Assembly: GCA_965242575.1 (NCBI GenBank) | Contig: OZ251461.1 | Coordinates: 2,914,001 to 2,978,000, forward strand | Direction of reading: 5' to 3' | DNA length: 64,000 nucleotides | Source: JANQOH01 sp965242575 | GTDB lineage: Bacteria; Pseudomonadota; Alphaproteobacteria; UBA7887 | Shown here: positions 24,794-33,433 of the stretch, in pieces | Layout of the letters: every line of letters starts with the position of its first letter | Position numbering within the stretch: position 1 is the first letter of the stretch | Position numbers and translations under genes: made by a program | The notes under the pieces: generated by a model | The model's database searches: none | Told to the model about the DNA's origin: nothing | Seen by the model: the letters and a program-made list of their open reading frames with translations, nothing else

Positions 24794-26971
24794 TTACTTC
24801 ACGCCCAACGCCTGCAAAATGGCCACCGTACTTTCCTGAGCGGGACGACGCTCAAGAAAATCGGCCCCCGCAACAAGGTGGTACTTGTCGCATGCCGGTC
24901 CCGCAGCGTGAACTTTAGGATTAATTTTCAACCTGCCGCTATCGAGCAGTAGCTGGACGAGAGATTGCCAACCTTCGTGCCTCATAAGCTTTTTTATGCC
25001 CTCTCCCTCGCGATCGAACATCCAGTACTGCCGCATGGACATGCGCGCAAGCTTCTCTAACAGCTCAAACCTATCGTCATAAGAAACAACATGCTTGGTG
25101 GATTGAGAGTGGCTATCAATCCATTCTTCAATTTCGCTTGGATCGAAAATTTTTCGGCCATCGTCGACCAAAACGTCCACGTCGGGCGCGCTATCGCCGA
25201 ATTTCACCTGGGCCTTGGCTACCAGTTCATATACGTGCACGTTGTGAAAACTCACCTTACTAAGGTCGGCGGCGCCCACATCGAGTCGACTTATCTCACA
25301 ACTAGCAAGACTGCCGACCTGAACGCCGCTCTGGTCCGCCAACCAGACATCCTGAAGAGATTGATTGGATACGGAAACGTTTTCTACGTCCGCCTCATCG
25401 TCATGAGGAAGAAAAGCAAGCAAGAGTCCGTAAATGTTTGATCCAAAATACCCCTGCGAACTGGCACTCTTCAACAACTCCAGCATGGCAACACGCAGAT
25501 GACGTTCGTCGCTCAAAGATCTGACTACCGAGTTAAAAATACGGAAATCCTCCAGATTCAGAGGCACCCTGTATAAGGCATTCGTCGCGCCATGTTTCGG
25601 AGTATAATCGACTACGCTTTTGGCGAAAAAATAAGACTTTATGTTTTCGTGTGGAAATACTCGGACAGCATCGTCGCGCGGGTCCACCTCGAGCAGAGCC
25701 AAAGTCCCGGCTCGCTGCACGAGAGCGTCCACCGTTTCCTTGGATACTTCGTTCATAAAAGACTCCTCGACCAAGATTTTGAGTAGCTCAATGTCGATTC
25801 CCAATGTCTCATCATCCATCATAATTCGCGCAGCTTCCGAGAGAACGTCCACATAAAGATGAATAACGCGCTGCGGGTCGATCTCCGACTTGGAAGCGGG
25901 AATCATCTTCACGCTTTCCCGCTCCACCATGCTTTCGATCAATGCGGCCAATGGCTCCCCGCCCATATCGGCAAATCGTGACGGATCCAAGCTGGCGATT
26001 TTCTGAACAAAGAACGGCCTTCTGAGGTATTCCAGATCTTCGGCTTGATCCTCGACCAGACGAAGCTCGTCGTGACAATTTTTCCAAGAAGACTGCTTTT
26101 GGAGCCAACTTTTGATATCCGTCGGCTCGGGATCGTCAAGATTTAAGAATACTATTGAAGACGCGCTTACGGTATTACCCAACCCACTTCTTATGGTCTT
26201 TTCATCCAGCATGGTATTGCGCCCTGCCAAAATACAGACGCCCTGATTGTTGAGATCCCTTATGAACTCCCGAAGGGCGCCCCACGCTCGTGTGTATCCG
26301 CGGTTGTCCGACAGTTCATCGAATCCATCGATGGCAACCTGAACTACGCCTCGACGAATGAGCGGTTTCAGCTCATCCTCCACGAAATTGGCTCGCAAGG
26401 CGGATAGCGTTCCAGAGATTCGGTCGTCTATGGCTGTCAGGACCTTTCCGAGGCTCTCTACGTGAAGAACCAAGGGTTTTCCCGACCTATAAGATCTAGA
26501 CTGAGATCTCTCACGCACTATACGCTGGATCAACTTCGTCTTCCCGATACCCGCGACTCCGTTTACCACGTAAACACGAAGATCATTGGTTTTAGACTCG
26601 AGCAAACTTGAGACTGCCCTAAAAGAAAGGGGGATTTCGTCATCACCTTCGCGAATTATGCCTCGGTTAGGCAGAAACTCCAGCTGCTTTTCGACTTCCT
26701 CATCCAAAAAACGAGTCATGTGTCTTTGCGCCAGCGCCAAGCGCTCCAGGCTAGCGAACCTATGGCTGACGATCAGGGCGCGGAAATCCTTGTAGAATTC
26801 TCCCCCGGCGATCTGCACTCCACCGTCCCCACGCCGTATTACGCGGAGAGGTTCCCCCCTCCGAACTAACGTAGCGGTCCAACCGTTGCCGAACGTCCGG
26901 CTACGGAATTCCTCGAACGGATCGCCAAACAACTGGAGATCTTCAATCTCCCTGCACAAGATGTCGCCCAT
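24794..26971 (-). CDS. STAND/NACHT-type NTPase of a predicted defence pair
   Basis: This 725-residue protein has a P-loop GVAGIGKT near residues 138-145 and Walker B VAIDGFDEL near 212-220, with the surrounding pattern of NACHT/STAND signalling ATPases. The ~120-residue N-terminus and the long C-terminal part (with pentapeptide-like LSKVSFHNVHVYEL and a late ankyrin-like LMRHEGWQSLVQLLLDSG) are unassigned; the C-terminus is the likely sensor. The start is well supported by aaggaggaag upstream. The gene lies 14 bp behind the NYN nuclease gene and is clearly AT-richer than the neighbourhood. Avs-type STAND proteins are a known anti-phage class, but this pairing is not one I recognise. Confidence 0.78.
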   Translation of the reverse strand: MGDILCREIEDLQLFGDPFEEFRSRTFGNGWTATLVRRGEPLRVIRRGDGGVQIAGGEFYKDFRALIVSHRFASLERLALAQRHMTRFLDEEVEKQLEFLPNRGIIREGDDEIPLSFRAVSSLLESKTNDLRVYVVNGVAGIGKTKLIQRIVRERSQSRSYRSGKPLVLHVESLGKVLTAIDDRISGTLSALRANFVEDELKPLIRRGVVQVAIDGFDELSDNRGYTRAWGALREFIRDLNNQGVCILAGRNTMLDEKTIRSGLGNTVSASSIVFLNLDDPEPTDIKSWLQKQSSWKNCHDELRLVEDQAEDLEYLRRPFFVQKIASLDPSRFADMGGEPLAALIESMVERESVKMIPASKSEIDPQRVIHLYVDVLSEAARIMMDDETLGIDIELLKILVEESFMNEVSKETVDALVQRAGTLALLEVDPRDDAVRVFPHENIKSYFFAKSVVDYTPKHGATNALYRVPLNLEDFRIFNSVVRSLSDERHLRVAMLELLKSASSQGYFGSNIYGLLLAFLPHDDEADVENVSVSNQSLQDVWLADQSGVQVGSLASCEISRLDVGAADLSKVSFHNVHVYELVAKAQVKFGDSAPDVDVLVDDGRKIFDPSEIEEWIDSHSQSTKHVVSYDDRFELLEKLARMSMRQYWMFDREGEGIKKLMRHEGWQSLVQLLLDSGRLKINPKVHAAGPACDKYHLVAGADFLERRPAQESTVAILQALGVK

Positions 26972-26985
26972 TTGGTCTTCCTCCT

Positions 26986-27616
26986 TCAGTAAACGTCGAT
27001 TAATTCGTTGACGTGCGCCATGTGCTGGCTTAGGCTTTGTTTAGATCTCAACACTTTCACATCCGCCCCCATATGGTCGGCTGCAATTGCTCCGGGAAGC
27101 ATGTCGTCATCATTCGACAAAATAACATACCTGTTTGCCCGATTGTTACTTGCTAAGATCAAAAGATCTGCCGTAAGTGCTGTATCCACCATCTTTTCCC
27201 TATCTTTCCTAATCATATCCAAAAAATGGACACGCTGAAGTTTGGATAGGTGTTTGTATACATCCGACAGCCGTTCCCCCAGTTCAATTCCGTCACTACC
27301 GGGCACGAAGAGTATTTTCGTGCCATGATATCTTCGCGACCTGCTTGCATAATTATCATTACCTAACACAGATAGCACACCTCTTCTATACTCCGTCTCG
27401 GCGACTCCCCGCCACCATCCAGTGTACAAACGAAGACGAACGGAAAAAGCCCTGCCCCCCAGACAGACAAGGTAATCCGAAATAATCTTCTCCGCATGCC
27501 TGAGCGCCATTTCAGCAACCTGCTTTTCCCGTTTACCCATCGATCCGCCAGAGGCCAGTAACCATAGCGTGCCAGTCAACCAACGCAATCACGTTCTCTA
27601 TCCGCACCTGAGTCAC
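26986..27616 (-). CDS. NYN-domain (PIN-like, LabA type) nuclease, 5' end frameshifted
   Basis: The main frame carries NYN-type acidic motifs, KMVDTALTADLLILA and YVILSNDDDMLPGA, expected to bind metal and cleave RNA or DNA. The first strand, NVIALVDWHAM, is found in another frame beginning at GTG 27616 and reaching a stop at about 27535, so a one-base surplus separates it from the rest. Translation of the main frame could start at TTG 27588 or ATG 27540, but would lack the first catalytic Asp. The gene precedes the STAND NTPase and probably encodes its effector. Confidence 0.65.
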
Positions 27617-27638
27617 TTCGCCACCCGGACGCCGCGCA

Positions 27639-28475
27639 TTATACCAGCAGCTTCGCGTATTCGTCGAGGCGCGGAAGGATCTCGTCGCGGCCCCTGGACG
27701 GCAGGCCGATGATGGCGCGGGTCACGCCGGCCTGGCGGTATTCCTCCATCTTCTGGGCGTCGGGGAAGGCGCCGAACAGGTTGACCTGCAATTCCCGCAT
27801 GTCGCGGCCCGCCTCGCCGGCGATTCGGCGCAGGCGCTCGACGCCGCCGGCGACGTCGAAACCGCCCCGCGCGCGCGGGAACCAGCCGTCGCAGAACTCC
27901 ACCACCCGGCGCAGGGTATGGTCGCTCTCGCCGCCCAGCAGCAGCGGCGGATGCGGCTTCTGCGCCGGCTTGGGATACGCCCAGCAGGGGTCGAAATCGA
28001 CCATCTCGCCGTGGAACTCGGCCTCCTCGTAAGCCCACAGCGCCTTCATCGCCAGCACCCGCTCGCGCAGCAGTTGGAAGCGCGTCTTGTAGTCGGCGCC
28101 GTGGTCCTCCATCTCCTCGACGTTCCACCCGCCGCCCATGCCGAACACGAAGCGCCCGCCGGAAAGCACGTCGAGGCTCGCCACCGATTTGGCGGTGACG
28201 ATGGGGTCGCGCTGCGGGACCAGGCAGATGCCGGTGCCGATGACCAGCTTCTCGGTCGCCGCGGCGGCGAAGGCCAGCGACACGAACGGGTCGTGCGTGT
28301 GCCAGTATTCACGCGGCAGGTCGCCGCCGCCGGGGAAGGGCGATTTGCGGCTCGCCGGGATGTGCGTGTGTTCGGGCACGAACAGCGATTCGAACCCGCG
28401 CGCCTCGAGCTCGCGCGCCAGTTCGGCGATGGGAATCGCGTAGTCGGTCGCGAAAATGAACGCTCCGGTCTGCAT
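27639..28475 (-). CDS. LLM-class F420/flavin-dependent oxidoreductase
   Basis: This 278-residue protein of the bacterial luciferase-like (TIM-barrel) family has VPEHTHIP, EKLVIGTGICLVPQRDPI and GRFVFGMGGGWNVEEM, patterns of the TIGR03619 F420-dependent group. The start at 28475 is preceded by gggaggcgg. The substrate is unknown. It lies downstream of an enolase-superfamily gene and an aminotransferase gene in the same direction, suggesting a catabolic unit. Confidence 0.88.
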   Translation of the reverse strand: MQTGAFIFATDYAIPIAELARELEARGFESLFVPEHTHIPASRKSPFPGGGDLPREYWHTHDPFVSLAFAAAATEKLVIGTGICLVPQRDPIVTAKSVASLDVLSGGRFVFGMGGGWNVEEMEDHGADYKTRFQLLRERVLAMKALWAYEEAEFHGEMVDFDPCWAYPKPAQKPHPPLLLGGESDHTLRRVVEFCDGWFPRARGGFDVAGGVERLRRIAGEAGRDMRELQVNLFGAFPDAQKMEEYRQAGVTRAIIGLPSRGRDEILPRLDEYAKLLV

Positions 28476-28534
28476 GGTCCGCCTCCCCGCTTCGGCCCGC
28501 GCCGACGCCCGTATAGCAGCCGCGCCCGGGCGGT

Positions 28535-29740
28535 TCAACGCCGGTGGATGATGCCGCGCGCCGCCCTGGGCGGATGCGCGGCGAGCGCCGCCTCGTCCGG
28601 CTCGCAGCCCCATCCCGGCGCGTCGGGGACGGCGACGTGGCCATCCACGACTCGCGGGACCGAGGTGAACAGTTCGTCGCGCCACGGGACCTGGTCCACG
28701 TCGATCTCCATGATGCGGAGGTTCGGGACCGCGGCGGCGAAATGGACGTTCATCATGGAGCACAGGTGGCCGTAAAAATTATGCGGCGCGACGTTGACCT
28801 CGCACGCCTCGGCGTAGGCGGCGATCTTCATCGACTGGGCGACGCCGTTCCACACCGCGTCGATAATGGCTACGTCGACCGACCGGTGGGCGAAATAGGG
28901 CTTGAACTCGCGCAGGCCGATGAGGGTCTCGCAACCCGAAATCGGCGTGCGCGACGCGCGCCGGACCTCGGCGAGGGCGGCGGGATCGTAGGAGTCGATC
29001 TCGTACCAGAACAGTTCGTAGGGGTCGAGCGCGTCGACGATTTGCAGCAGGCCCTCGGTGCGGAAGTTGAAGTTCAGGTCGAGCAGGATGTCCATGTCCG
29101 GCCCCGCGCCGTCGCGGAACGCCTCGATCTGCGCCTGTAGGGCGCGGACGACCTTGCGCTCGACGTTCAGGTCGGGGCGGCCGCTCGGCATGTTGAACCC
29201 CGGCGCCCACAGGCGCGGCCCGCCGTCGAACAGGAAGACGTTGGTCTTGAGGCCGGTGAAGCCCGCGTCGCGGACCTCGCGCCCCAGCGCGCGCACGTCG
29301 TCGAGCGAGGCCAGCGGCGGCGTTTCGTGCGCCTGCGGGTCCTGGATGCGGTAGGTGCCGCAATGCGACCAGTAGACCCGCACCCGGTCGCGCACCGCGC
29401 CGCCGAGGAGTTCGTGGACGGGGACGCCGTAATGCTTCGCCTTGAGGTCGAGCAGCGCGTTCTCGATGGCGCCGAGCGCCTGCCCGACCACGCCGCCCGC
29501 CGCCGGGCGGGTGGCGGCGTAGAGCAGCCAGTATATGCGCTCCGGCGCGCGCGCGTCCTCGCCCACGACCTGCGCGGCGAGCGATTCGACGGCCGCGGCG
29601 ACGCCGGGGGAGCCGAAGCCCTCCTGGAATTCGCTCCACCCCGCCAGCCCGTTCTCGGCGGTAATCTTGCAGAACGAAAAGTTGCGCCAGCCGGCGTCGG
29701 CGTGCAGGGTCTCCACGGCGGCGATCTTCAAGGCGTTCAT
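28535..29740 (-). CDS. Mandelate racemase/muconate lactonizing enzyme family protein
   Basis: This 401-residue member of the enolase superfamily is expected to abstract a proton alpha to a carboxylate, for example as a sugar-acid dehydratase. Visible elements are the N-terminal capping domain, GFTGLKTNVFLFDGG, the metal-ligand strand DILLDLNFNFRTEG, then LFWYEIDSYDP and the late NVAPHNFYGH histidine. Substrate specificity cannot be read from sequence. It starts 16 bp after the aminotransferase gene, so the two are co-transcribed. Confidence 0.88.
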   Translation of the reverse strand: MNALKIAAVETLHADAGWRNFSFCKITAENGLAGWSEFQEGFGSPGVAAAVESLAAQVVGEDARAPERIYWLLYAATRPAAGGVVGQALGAIENALLDLKAKHYGVPVHELLGGAVRDRVRVYWSHCGTYRIQDPQAHETPPLASLDDVRALGREVRDAGFTGLKTNVFLFDGGPRLWAPGFNMPSGRPDLNVERKVVRALQAQIEAFRDGAGPDMDILLDLNFNFRTEGLLQIVDALDPYELFWYEIDSYDPAALAEVRRASRTPISGCETLIGLREFKPYFAHRSVDVAIIDAVWNGVAQSMKIAAYAEACEVNVAPHNFYGHLCSMMNVHFAAAVPNLRIMEIDVDQVPWRDELFTSVPRVVDGHVAVPDAPGWGCEPDEAALAAHPPRAARGIIHRR

Positions 29741-29756
29741 GGCGGTCTCCGGGGGG

Positions 29757-30599
29757 TCAGACGGCCTGGCCGGCGGCCCAGGCGAAATAGCCCTCGCGGG
29801 CGGCGGCGTGGATCGGGCCGGGCTGGAGGCGGCGGTCTTCGACGCGCGTCACCGGCAGGACCTTGCCGAGATTGCCGGTGGAGAACACTTCGTCGGCCTC
29901 CAGCACGTCCTCCCACGACACCGGGCGCTCGCGCGTTTCGATCCCCGCTTCGCCGAGCAGGGCGATGACGCGCCGCCGCGTGACGCCGGCGAGGAAGGTC
30001 CCGTTGGGCTCCGGGGTGATCGCCGCGCCGTCCTTGCCGAGCCACAGGTTGGAGGTGCCGAACTCGACGACGTTGCCGGCGCCGTCGCGGACGACCGCGT
30101 TGTCGAAGCCGCGCCGGGCGGCGTCGCGCAGGGCGAGCGCGGTGTTAGGGTAGAGGCACGACGCCTTGGCCAGCGTCGGCGCCATGTCGGGGTTCGGGCG
30201 GCGGAGCGGCGACAGGCAGACGGAGAAGCCCGAAGGCGCCGGCATCGGCGCCTCGAACAGGGTCAGCGCGAAGCGCGCCCGGCCCTCCGGCGTCAGGAAC
30301 CCCTCCTCCGCCCACAGCGCCGGGCGGACGTAGAGCTCGGCTTCGGGCGGGAACAGGCGGATTCCGTCGACGGCGAGGTCGACGAGCGCCATCTCGCGCA
30401 GGCCGGTCTCCAGCCCCATCGCCTCGGCCGAGCGCAGCAGGCGGGCCATGTGGAGGTCCAGGTCGGGCGCCCGGCGGGAGAACGCCCGCGCGCCGTCGAA
30501 CACCGTGGTCCCGTGCATGAAGGATTGCGACAGCGCGCCCTGGACAAGCGGCGCGCCATCGCGCCATTCGCCCTCGAACCAGGTGCGCGCCGCGACCAT
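29757..30599 (-). CDS. Class IV aminotransferase (branched-chain or D-amino-acid type)
   Basis: This 280-residue PLP enzyme of the BCAT/DAAT/ADCL fold has the N-terminal FMHGTTVFDGARAF, YVRPALW, the PLP-lysine region LAKASCLYPNTALALRDA, the cofactor-contact segment EFGTSNLWLG, and LAGVTRRRVIALLGEAGI. The lysine in LAKAS is the expected PLP attachment site. It heads a minus-strand unit with the enolase-like and LLM genes. The 263-bp gap to the NUDIX gene is plain GC-rich DNA with no clear site. Confidence 0.85.
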   Translation of the reverse strand: MVAARTWFEGEWRDGAPLVQGALSQSFMHGTTVFDGARAFSRRAPDLDLHMARLLRSAEAMGLETGLREMALVDLAVDGIRLFPPEAELYVRPALWAEEGFLTPEGRARFALTLFEAPMPAPSGFSVCLSPLRRPNPDMAPTLAKASCLYPNTALALRDAARRGFDNAVVRDGAGNVVEFGTSNLWLGKDGAAITPEPNGTFLAGVTRRRVIALLGEAGIETRERPVSWEDVLEADEVFSTGNLGKVLPVTRVEDRRLQPGPIHAAAREGYFAWAAGQAV

Positions 30600-30862
30600 G
30601 CGGCGGCTATAGCCGATAACCGGGGCGCGGAAAAGGCGGCGGGCGGGGGAGGAACCGGGGCAGGCCGCCCGCCGCCTGGAGGCGCCGGCCCGGGGCGTGT
30701 CGCCCGGGGGAATCCGGGCCGGCGAGGAGAATATGGCCGGCCCGCGGGGCATGGGCGGGGCAGGGCGGGGGAATTCCCGCGGCCATTCGGCGGCGAAAAT
30801 GCGGCGCCGCGTCCGTATCGTGTAATCTGGGGGTCCCGCCGCCCCCGGACGCCAGGATTCGC

Positions 30863-31537
30863 ATGGCCCGCTCCCCCCGCCCGCGCGACGCAGCGACCCT
30901 GATCCTCGTCCGCCGCGCGCGCGGCGCGCCGGAGGTGCTGCTGGGACGGCGCCACGGCGGCCACGCCTTCATGCCCGACCGCTACGTGTTCCCCGGCGGG
31001 CGGGTCGACGCCGGCGACCACCGCGTCGCCGCGGCGACGCCGCTGCGCCCGGACGCGCGCGAGCGGCTGGAGCGCGCAGCGACCCCGGCGCGCGCCCGCG
31101 CGCTCGCCGTCGCGGCCATTCGCGAGACCTTCGAGGAGACGGGGTTGATGATCGGCGCGCCGCCGGCGCTCGGCGGGGCGGCGGCCGGGCGGGCGCCGTG
31201 GAGCGCCTTCGCCGCGCGCGGAATGGCGCCAGCGCTGGGCGCGCTGGACTACCTCTACCGCGCCGTGACCCCGCCGGGCCGGCCGCGCCGCTTCAACGCC
31301 CGCTTCTTCCTCGCCGACGCCGCCAGCGCGCAAGGGGCGCTCGCCAGCGACGGCGAGTTGCTGGACCTGCGGTGGGTGGGGATCGACGACGCGCGCGGCC
31401 TGCCGCTGCCGCGCATCACCGGGGCGGTGCTCGACCTCGCGGCGCGCCACCTCGCCGACCCGCCGCCGCCGGGCGCGCCGCGCCCGGTCCCGCGCTTCCG
31501 CACGGTCCGCGGGCGCTTCGTCTTCGACAGCGAATGA
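30863..31537 (+). CDS. NUDIX hydrolase family protein
   Basis: This 224-residue protein starts with the beta strand AATLILVRRARGAPEVLLG and has FPGGRVDAGDH and AAIRETFEETGL, the two halves of a Nudix box separated by a long insert, as in NUDT7/NUDT19-like coenzyme A diphosphatases. The REx2EE core is kept, so it is probably active. It is followed 22 bp later by an LLM oxidoreductase gene in the same direction. Confidence 0.88.
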   Translation: MARSPRPRDAATLILVRRARGAPEVLLGRRHGGHAFMPDRYVFPGGRVDAGDHRVAAATPLRPDARERLERAATPARARALAVAAIRETFEETGLMIGAPPALGGAAAGRAPWSAFAARGMAPALGALDYLYRAVTPPGRPRRFNARFFLADAASAQGALASDGELLDLRWVGIDDARGLPLPRITGAVLDLAARHLADPPPPGAPRPVPRFRTVRGRFVFDSE

Positions 31538-31559
31538 CTGACCGCGCAAGGAGGACGCC

Positions 31560-32645
31560 GTGAAACTCTCCTACTTCATGATGCCGGTGCACCATCGCGA
31601 CAAGGACTACCGGACCGCGCTGGCGGAGGACACCGAGGCCATCGCGCTCGCCGACCGGCTCGGCTTCGAGGAGGCGTGGGTGGGCGAGCACCACACCTCC
31701 TCGGTGGAGCCCATAACCTCGCCGCTGCTGTTCATGGCGAACCTGATCGCGCGGACGAAGCGCATCAAACTCGCCACCGGGGTGATCTGCGCGCCGCAAT
31801 ACCACCCGGCGCTGGTCGCCGGCCACGCGGCGATGTTCGACCACCTGGCGCAAGGGCGCTTCGTCATGGGGATCGGACCGGGCGGGCTGCCGTCCGACTT
31901 CGAACTGTTCGGCGTCGCCGACGCCGACCGCAACGCGATGATGATCGAGTCCCTCGACACCATCCTCGAGATCTGGAGCACGGATCCGCCCTACGACATC
32001 CGGGGGAAATACTGGACGACGAAGGTTACCGACTGGGCCCATGACGACATCGGCCTCGGGCGCATGGTCCGCCCGCTCCAGAAGCCGCACCCGCCGATCG
32101 CCATTTCGGCGATGAGTCCGTCCTCGGGCTCGATGCGCTTCGCGGCGGCGCGCGGCTACGAGGCGATCTCGGCGAACTTCGTCGCCGGCTGGGCGGTGAA
32201 GACGCATTGGGAGACCTATGCCGGCGAGTGCGAGGCGCGCGGAGTGCGGCCCGACCCCTCGCGCTGGCGCGTCGCGCGGAGCGTCTTCGTCGCCGACAGC
32301 GACGCGGAGGCGGAGGACTTCGTCACGGATCCGGACGGCAGTTTCGCCTATTATTACGACTACCTGCTCCGCATTTTCGACCGCGCCGGGATGCGCGCGC
32401 TCGCCGTGACCGCGCCGGGGGCGGACCCAGGCGCGCTGACGAGCGCCGAACTGGTCGACAAACTGGTCATCCGCGGCTCCGCGAAGAGCGTGACCGAGCG
32501 AATCCTGGCGTTCCGCGACGAGGCGGGGCCGTTCGGCCACCTGGCGATGACGGCGCACGACTGGACCGACAAGCGGGCGTTCGTCCGGTCGATGGAGACG
32601 ATGGCGCGGGAGGTCGCCCCCGCCCTGACCCGCGCCGGCGCGTAG
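31560..32645 (+). CDS. LLM-class flavin-dependent oxidoreductase
   Basis: This 361-residue luciferase-like monooxygenase has MKLSYFMMPVHH, WVGEHHTSS, KLATGVICAPQYHPALVAGH and GRFVMGIGPGGLPSDFELFG, resembling the long group of alkane or limonene monooxygenase-like enzymes. It starts at GTG 31560 after an aaggagg ribosome-binding site. The substrate is unknown. With the NUDIX gene it forms a short plus-strand unit. Confidence 0.9.
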   Translation: MKLSYFMMPVHHRDKDYRTALAEDTEAIALADRLGFEEAWVGEHHTSSVEPITSPLLFMANLIARTKRIKLATGVICAPQYHPALVAGHAAMFDHLAQGRFVMGIGPGGLPSDFELFGVADADRNAMMIESLDTILEIWSTDPPYDIRGKYWTTKVTDWAHDDIGLGRMVRPLQKPHPPIAISAMSPSSGSMRFAAARGYEAISANFVAGWAVKTHWETYAGECEARGVRPDPSRWRVARSVFVADSDAEAEDFVTDPDGSFAYYYDYLLRIFDRAGMRALAVTAPGADPGALTSAELVDKLVIRGSAKSVTERILAFRDEAGPFGHLAMTAHDWTDKRAFVRSMETMAREVAPALTRAGA

Positions 32646-32697
32646 CGTCCGCCCGCGCCCTCCGTCCTTGTCTCCCGCCGCCAGCCGTTTCCCGCCG

Positions 32698-33108
32698 CTA
32701 GTCGGGCGCGGCGGAGCCGGTGGTCGACACGCTGGTCAACGTGGACGGCGCGGTCGAACACGCGAAGGTGCCGGTCGTCCCTATGCTGCTCAGCGTGCCG
32801 GCCCGGGCGCCGCCGGCGACCCCGACGAGGGATTCGTCCGTCATCTTCGCGTTCGGGTCCGGGGGCAGGACGACGTGGAACGTTCTGGCCTCGTTGGCCA
32901 CGACGCGGACCTCCGTGTCGGCGGCGACGCTCAACGCGACGTCGCGCATCAGGGCGGAGATCGCCGCCGCGTCGCCGCCGTCGATCCGCGCCCGCCACGG
33001 CCTGTCGTCGCGGTAGCGCCGCGCGGCCTCCTGGAAGGCCAGCCAAGCGGGGACGGCCTCGAAGCCCTCCGCGGATCCGGGCGCGTCCCATCGAGAAATC
33101 GCCGGCAT
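32698..33108 (-). CDS. RiPP precursor with nitrile-hydratase-like leader peptide (NHLP)
   Basis: This 136-residue product has a helical leader related to the nitrile hydratase alpha subunit: WRARIDGGDAAAISALMRD followed by TEVRVVANEARTFHVVLPP. Then comes MTDESLVGVAGG, whose double glycine (residues 99-100) matches the cleavage site of NHLP precursors (TIGR03793). The 36-residue core after it contains 16 Ser/Thr and a single Cys, suited to dehydration, a lanthipeptide-like ring or azoline formation. The start at 33108 has an agggggag ribosome-binding site. No maturase, protease or transporter is adjacent, so it must be modified in trans or is a relic. Confidence 0.75.
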   Translation of the reverse strand: MPAISRWDAPGSAEGFEAVPAWLAFQEAARRYRDDRPWRARIDGGDAAAISALMRDVALSVAADTEVRVVANEARTFHVVLPPDPNAKMTDESLVGVAGGARAGTLSSIGTTGTFACSTAPSTLTSVSTTGSAAPD

Positions 33109-33252
33109 TTCGCTCCCCCTAACTCGCCGCTGACGACACGACGCCGGACGACCCGGCGCGCCCGCCACGACGGAGCTCGCCATCCGAAGCCCCGTTCGAT
33201 CCGAACGGGCGGTCCGAGCGGAAACGCGAGGCGAGCCGACGACAAGCACGAT

Positions 33253-33264
33253 TCGTATATACGA
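33253..33264. promoter_or_regulatory. Perfect palindrome between the RiPP precursor and glmU genes
   Basis: The 12-bp palindrome tcgtatatacga is an AT-rich island in the 325-bp divergent region and includes a TATA-like -10 candidate for the minus-strand precursor gene. It could be a promoter or operator. Nothing else is apparent in this gap. Confidence 0.35.
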
Positions 33265-33433
33265 GAGCGCGCGCCGTGTCAACCCGTCCATCTCGTCGAT
33301 CGAGCGGGCGGCGCGTTTCGCCGCCGCGCCCGGGAATCCCCGCCGAAAGCGGCTGCCCCGGCGAAAACCGGGTGCGCGAAGGCGCGAAACGCCTTAAACT
33401 CGGCGGCGCGGCGGCGCGGCGGGAAAGGGCGGC

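Noticed and set aside
24566..24952. A 128-codon plus-strand frame upstream of and overlapping the STAND gene
   Set aside because: It overlaps the 3' end of the STAND gene antisense, has no ribosome-binding site and no recognisable motif.
30600..33433. RiPP maturation enzymes around the NHLP precursor
   Set aside because: The neighbours are NUDIX, LLM oxidoreductase and glmU; none has LanM, YcaO, radical-SAM or peptidase-transporter features.
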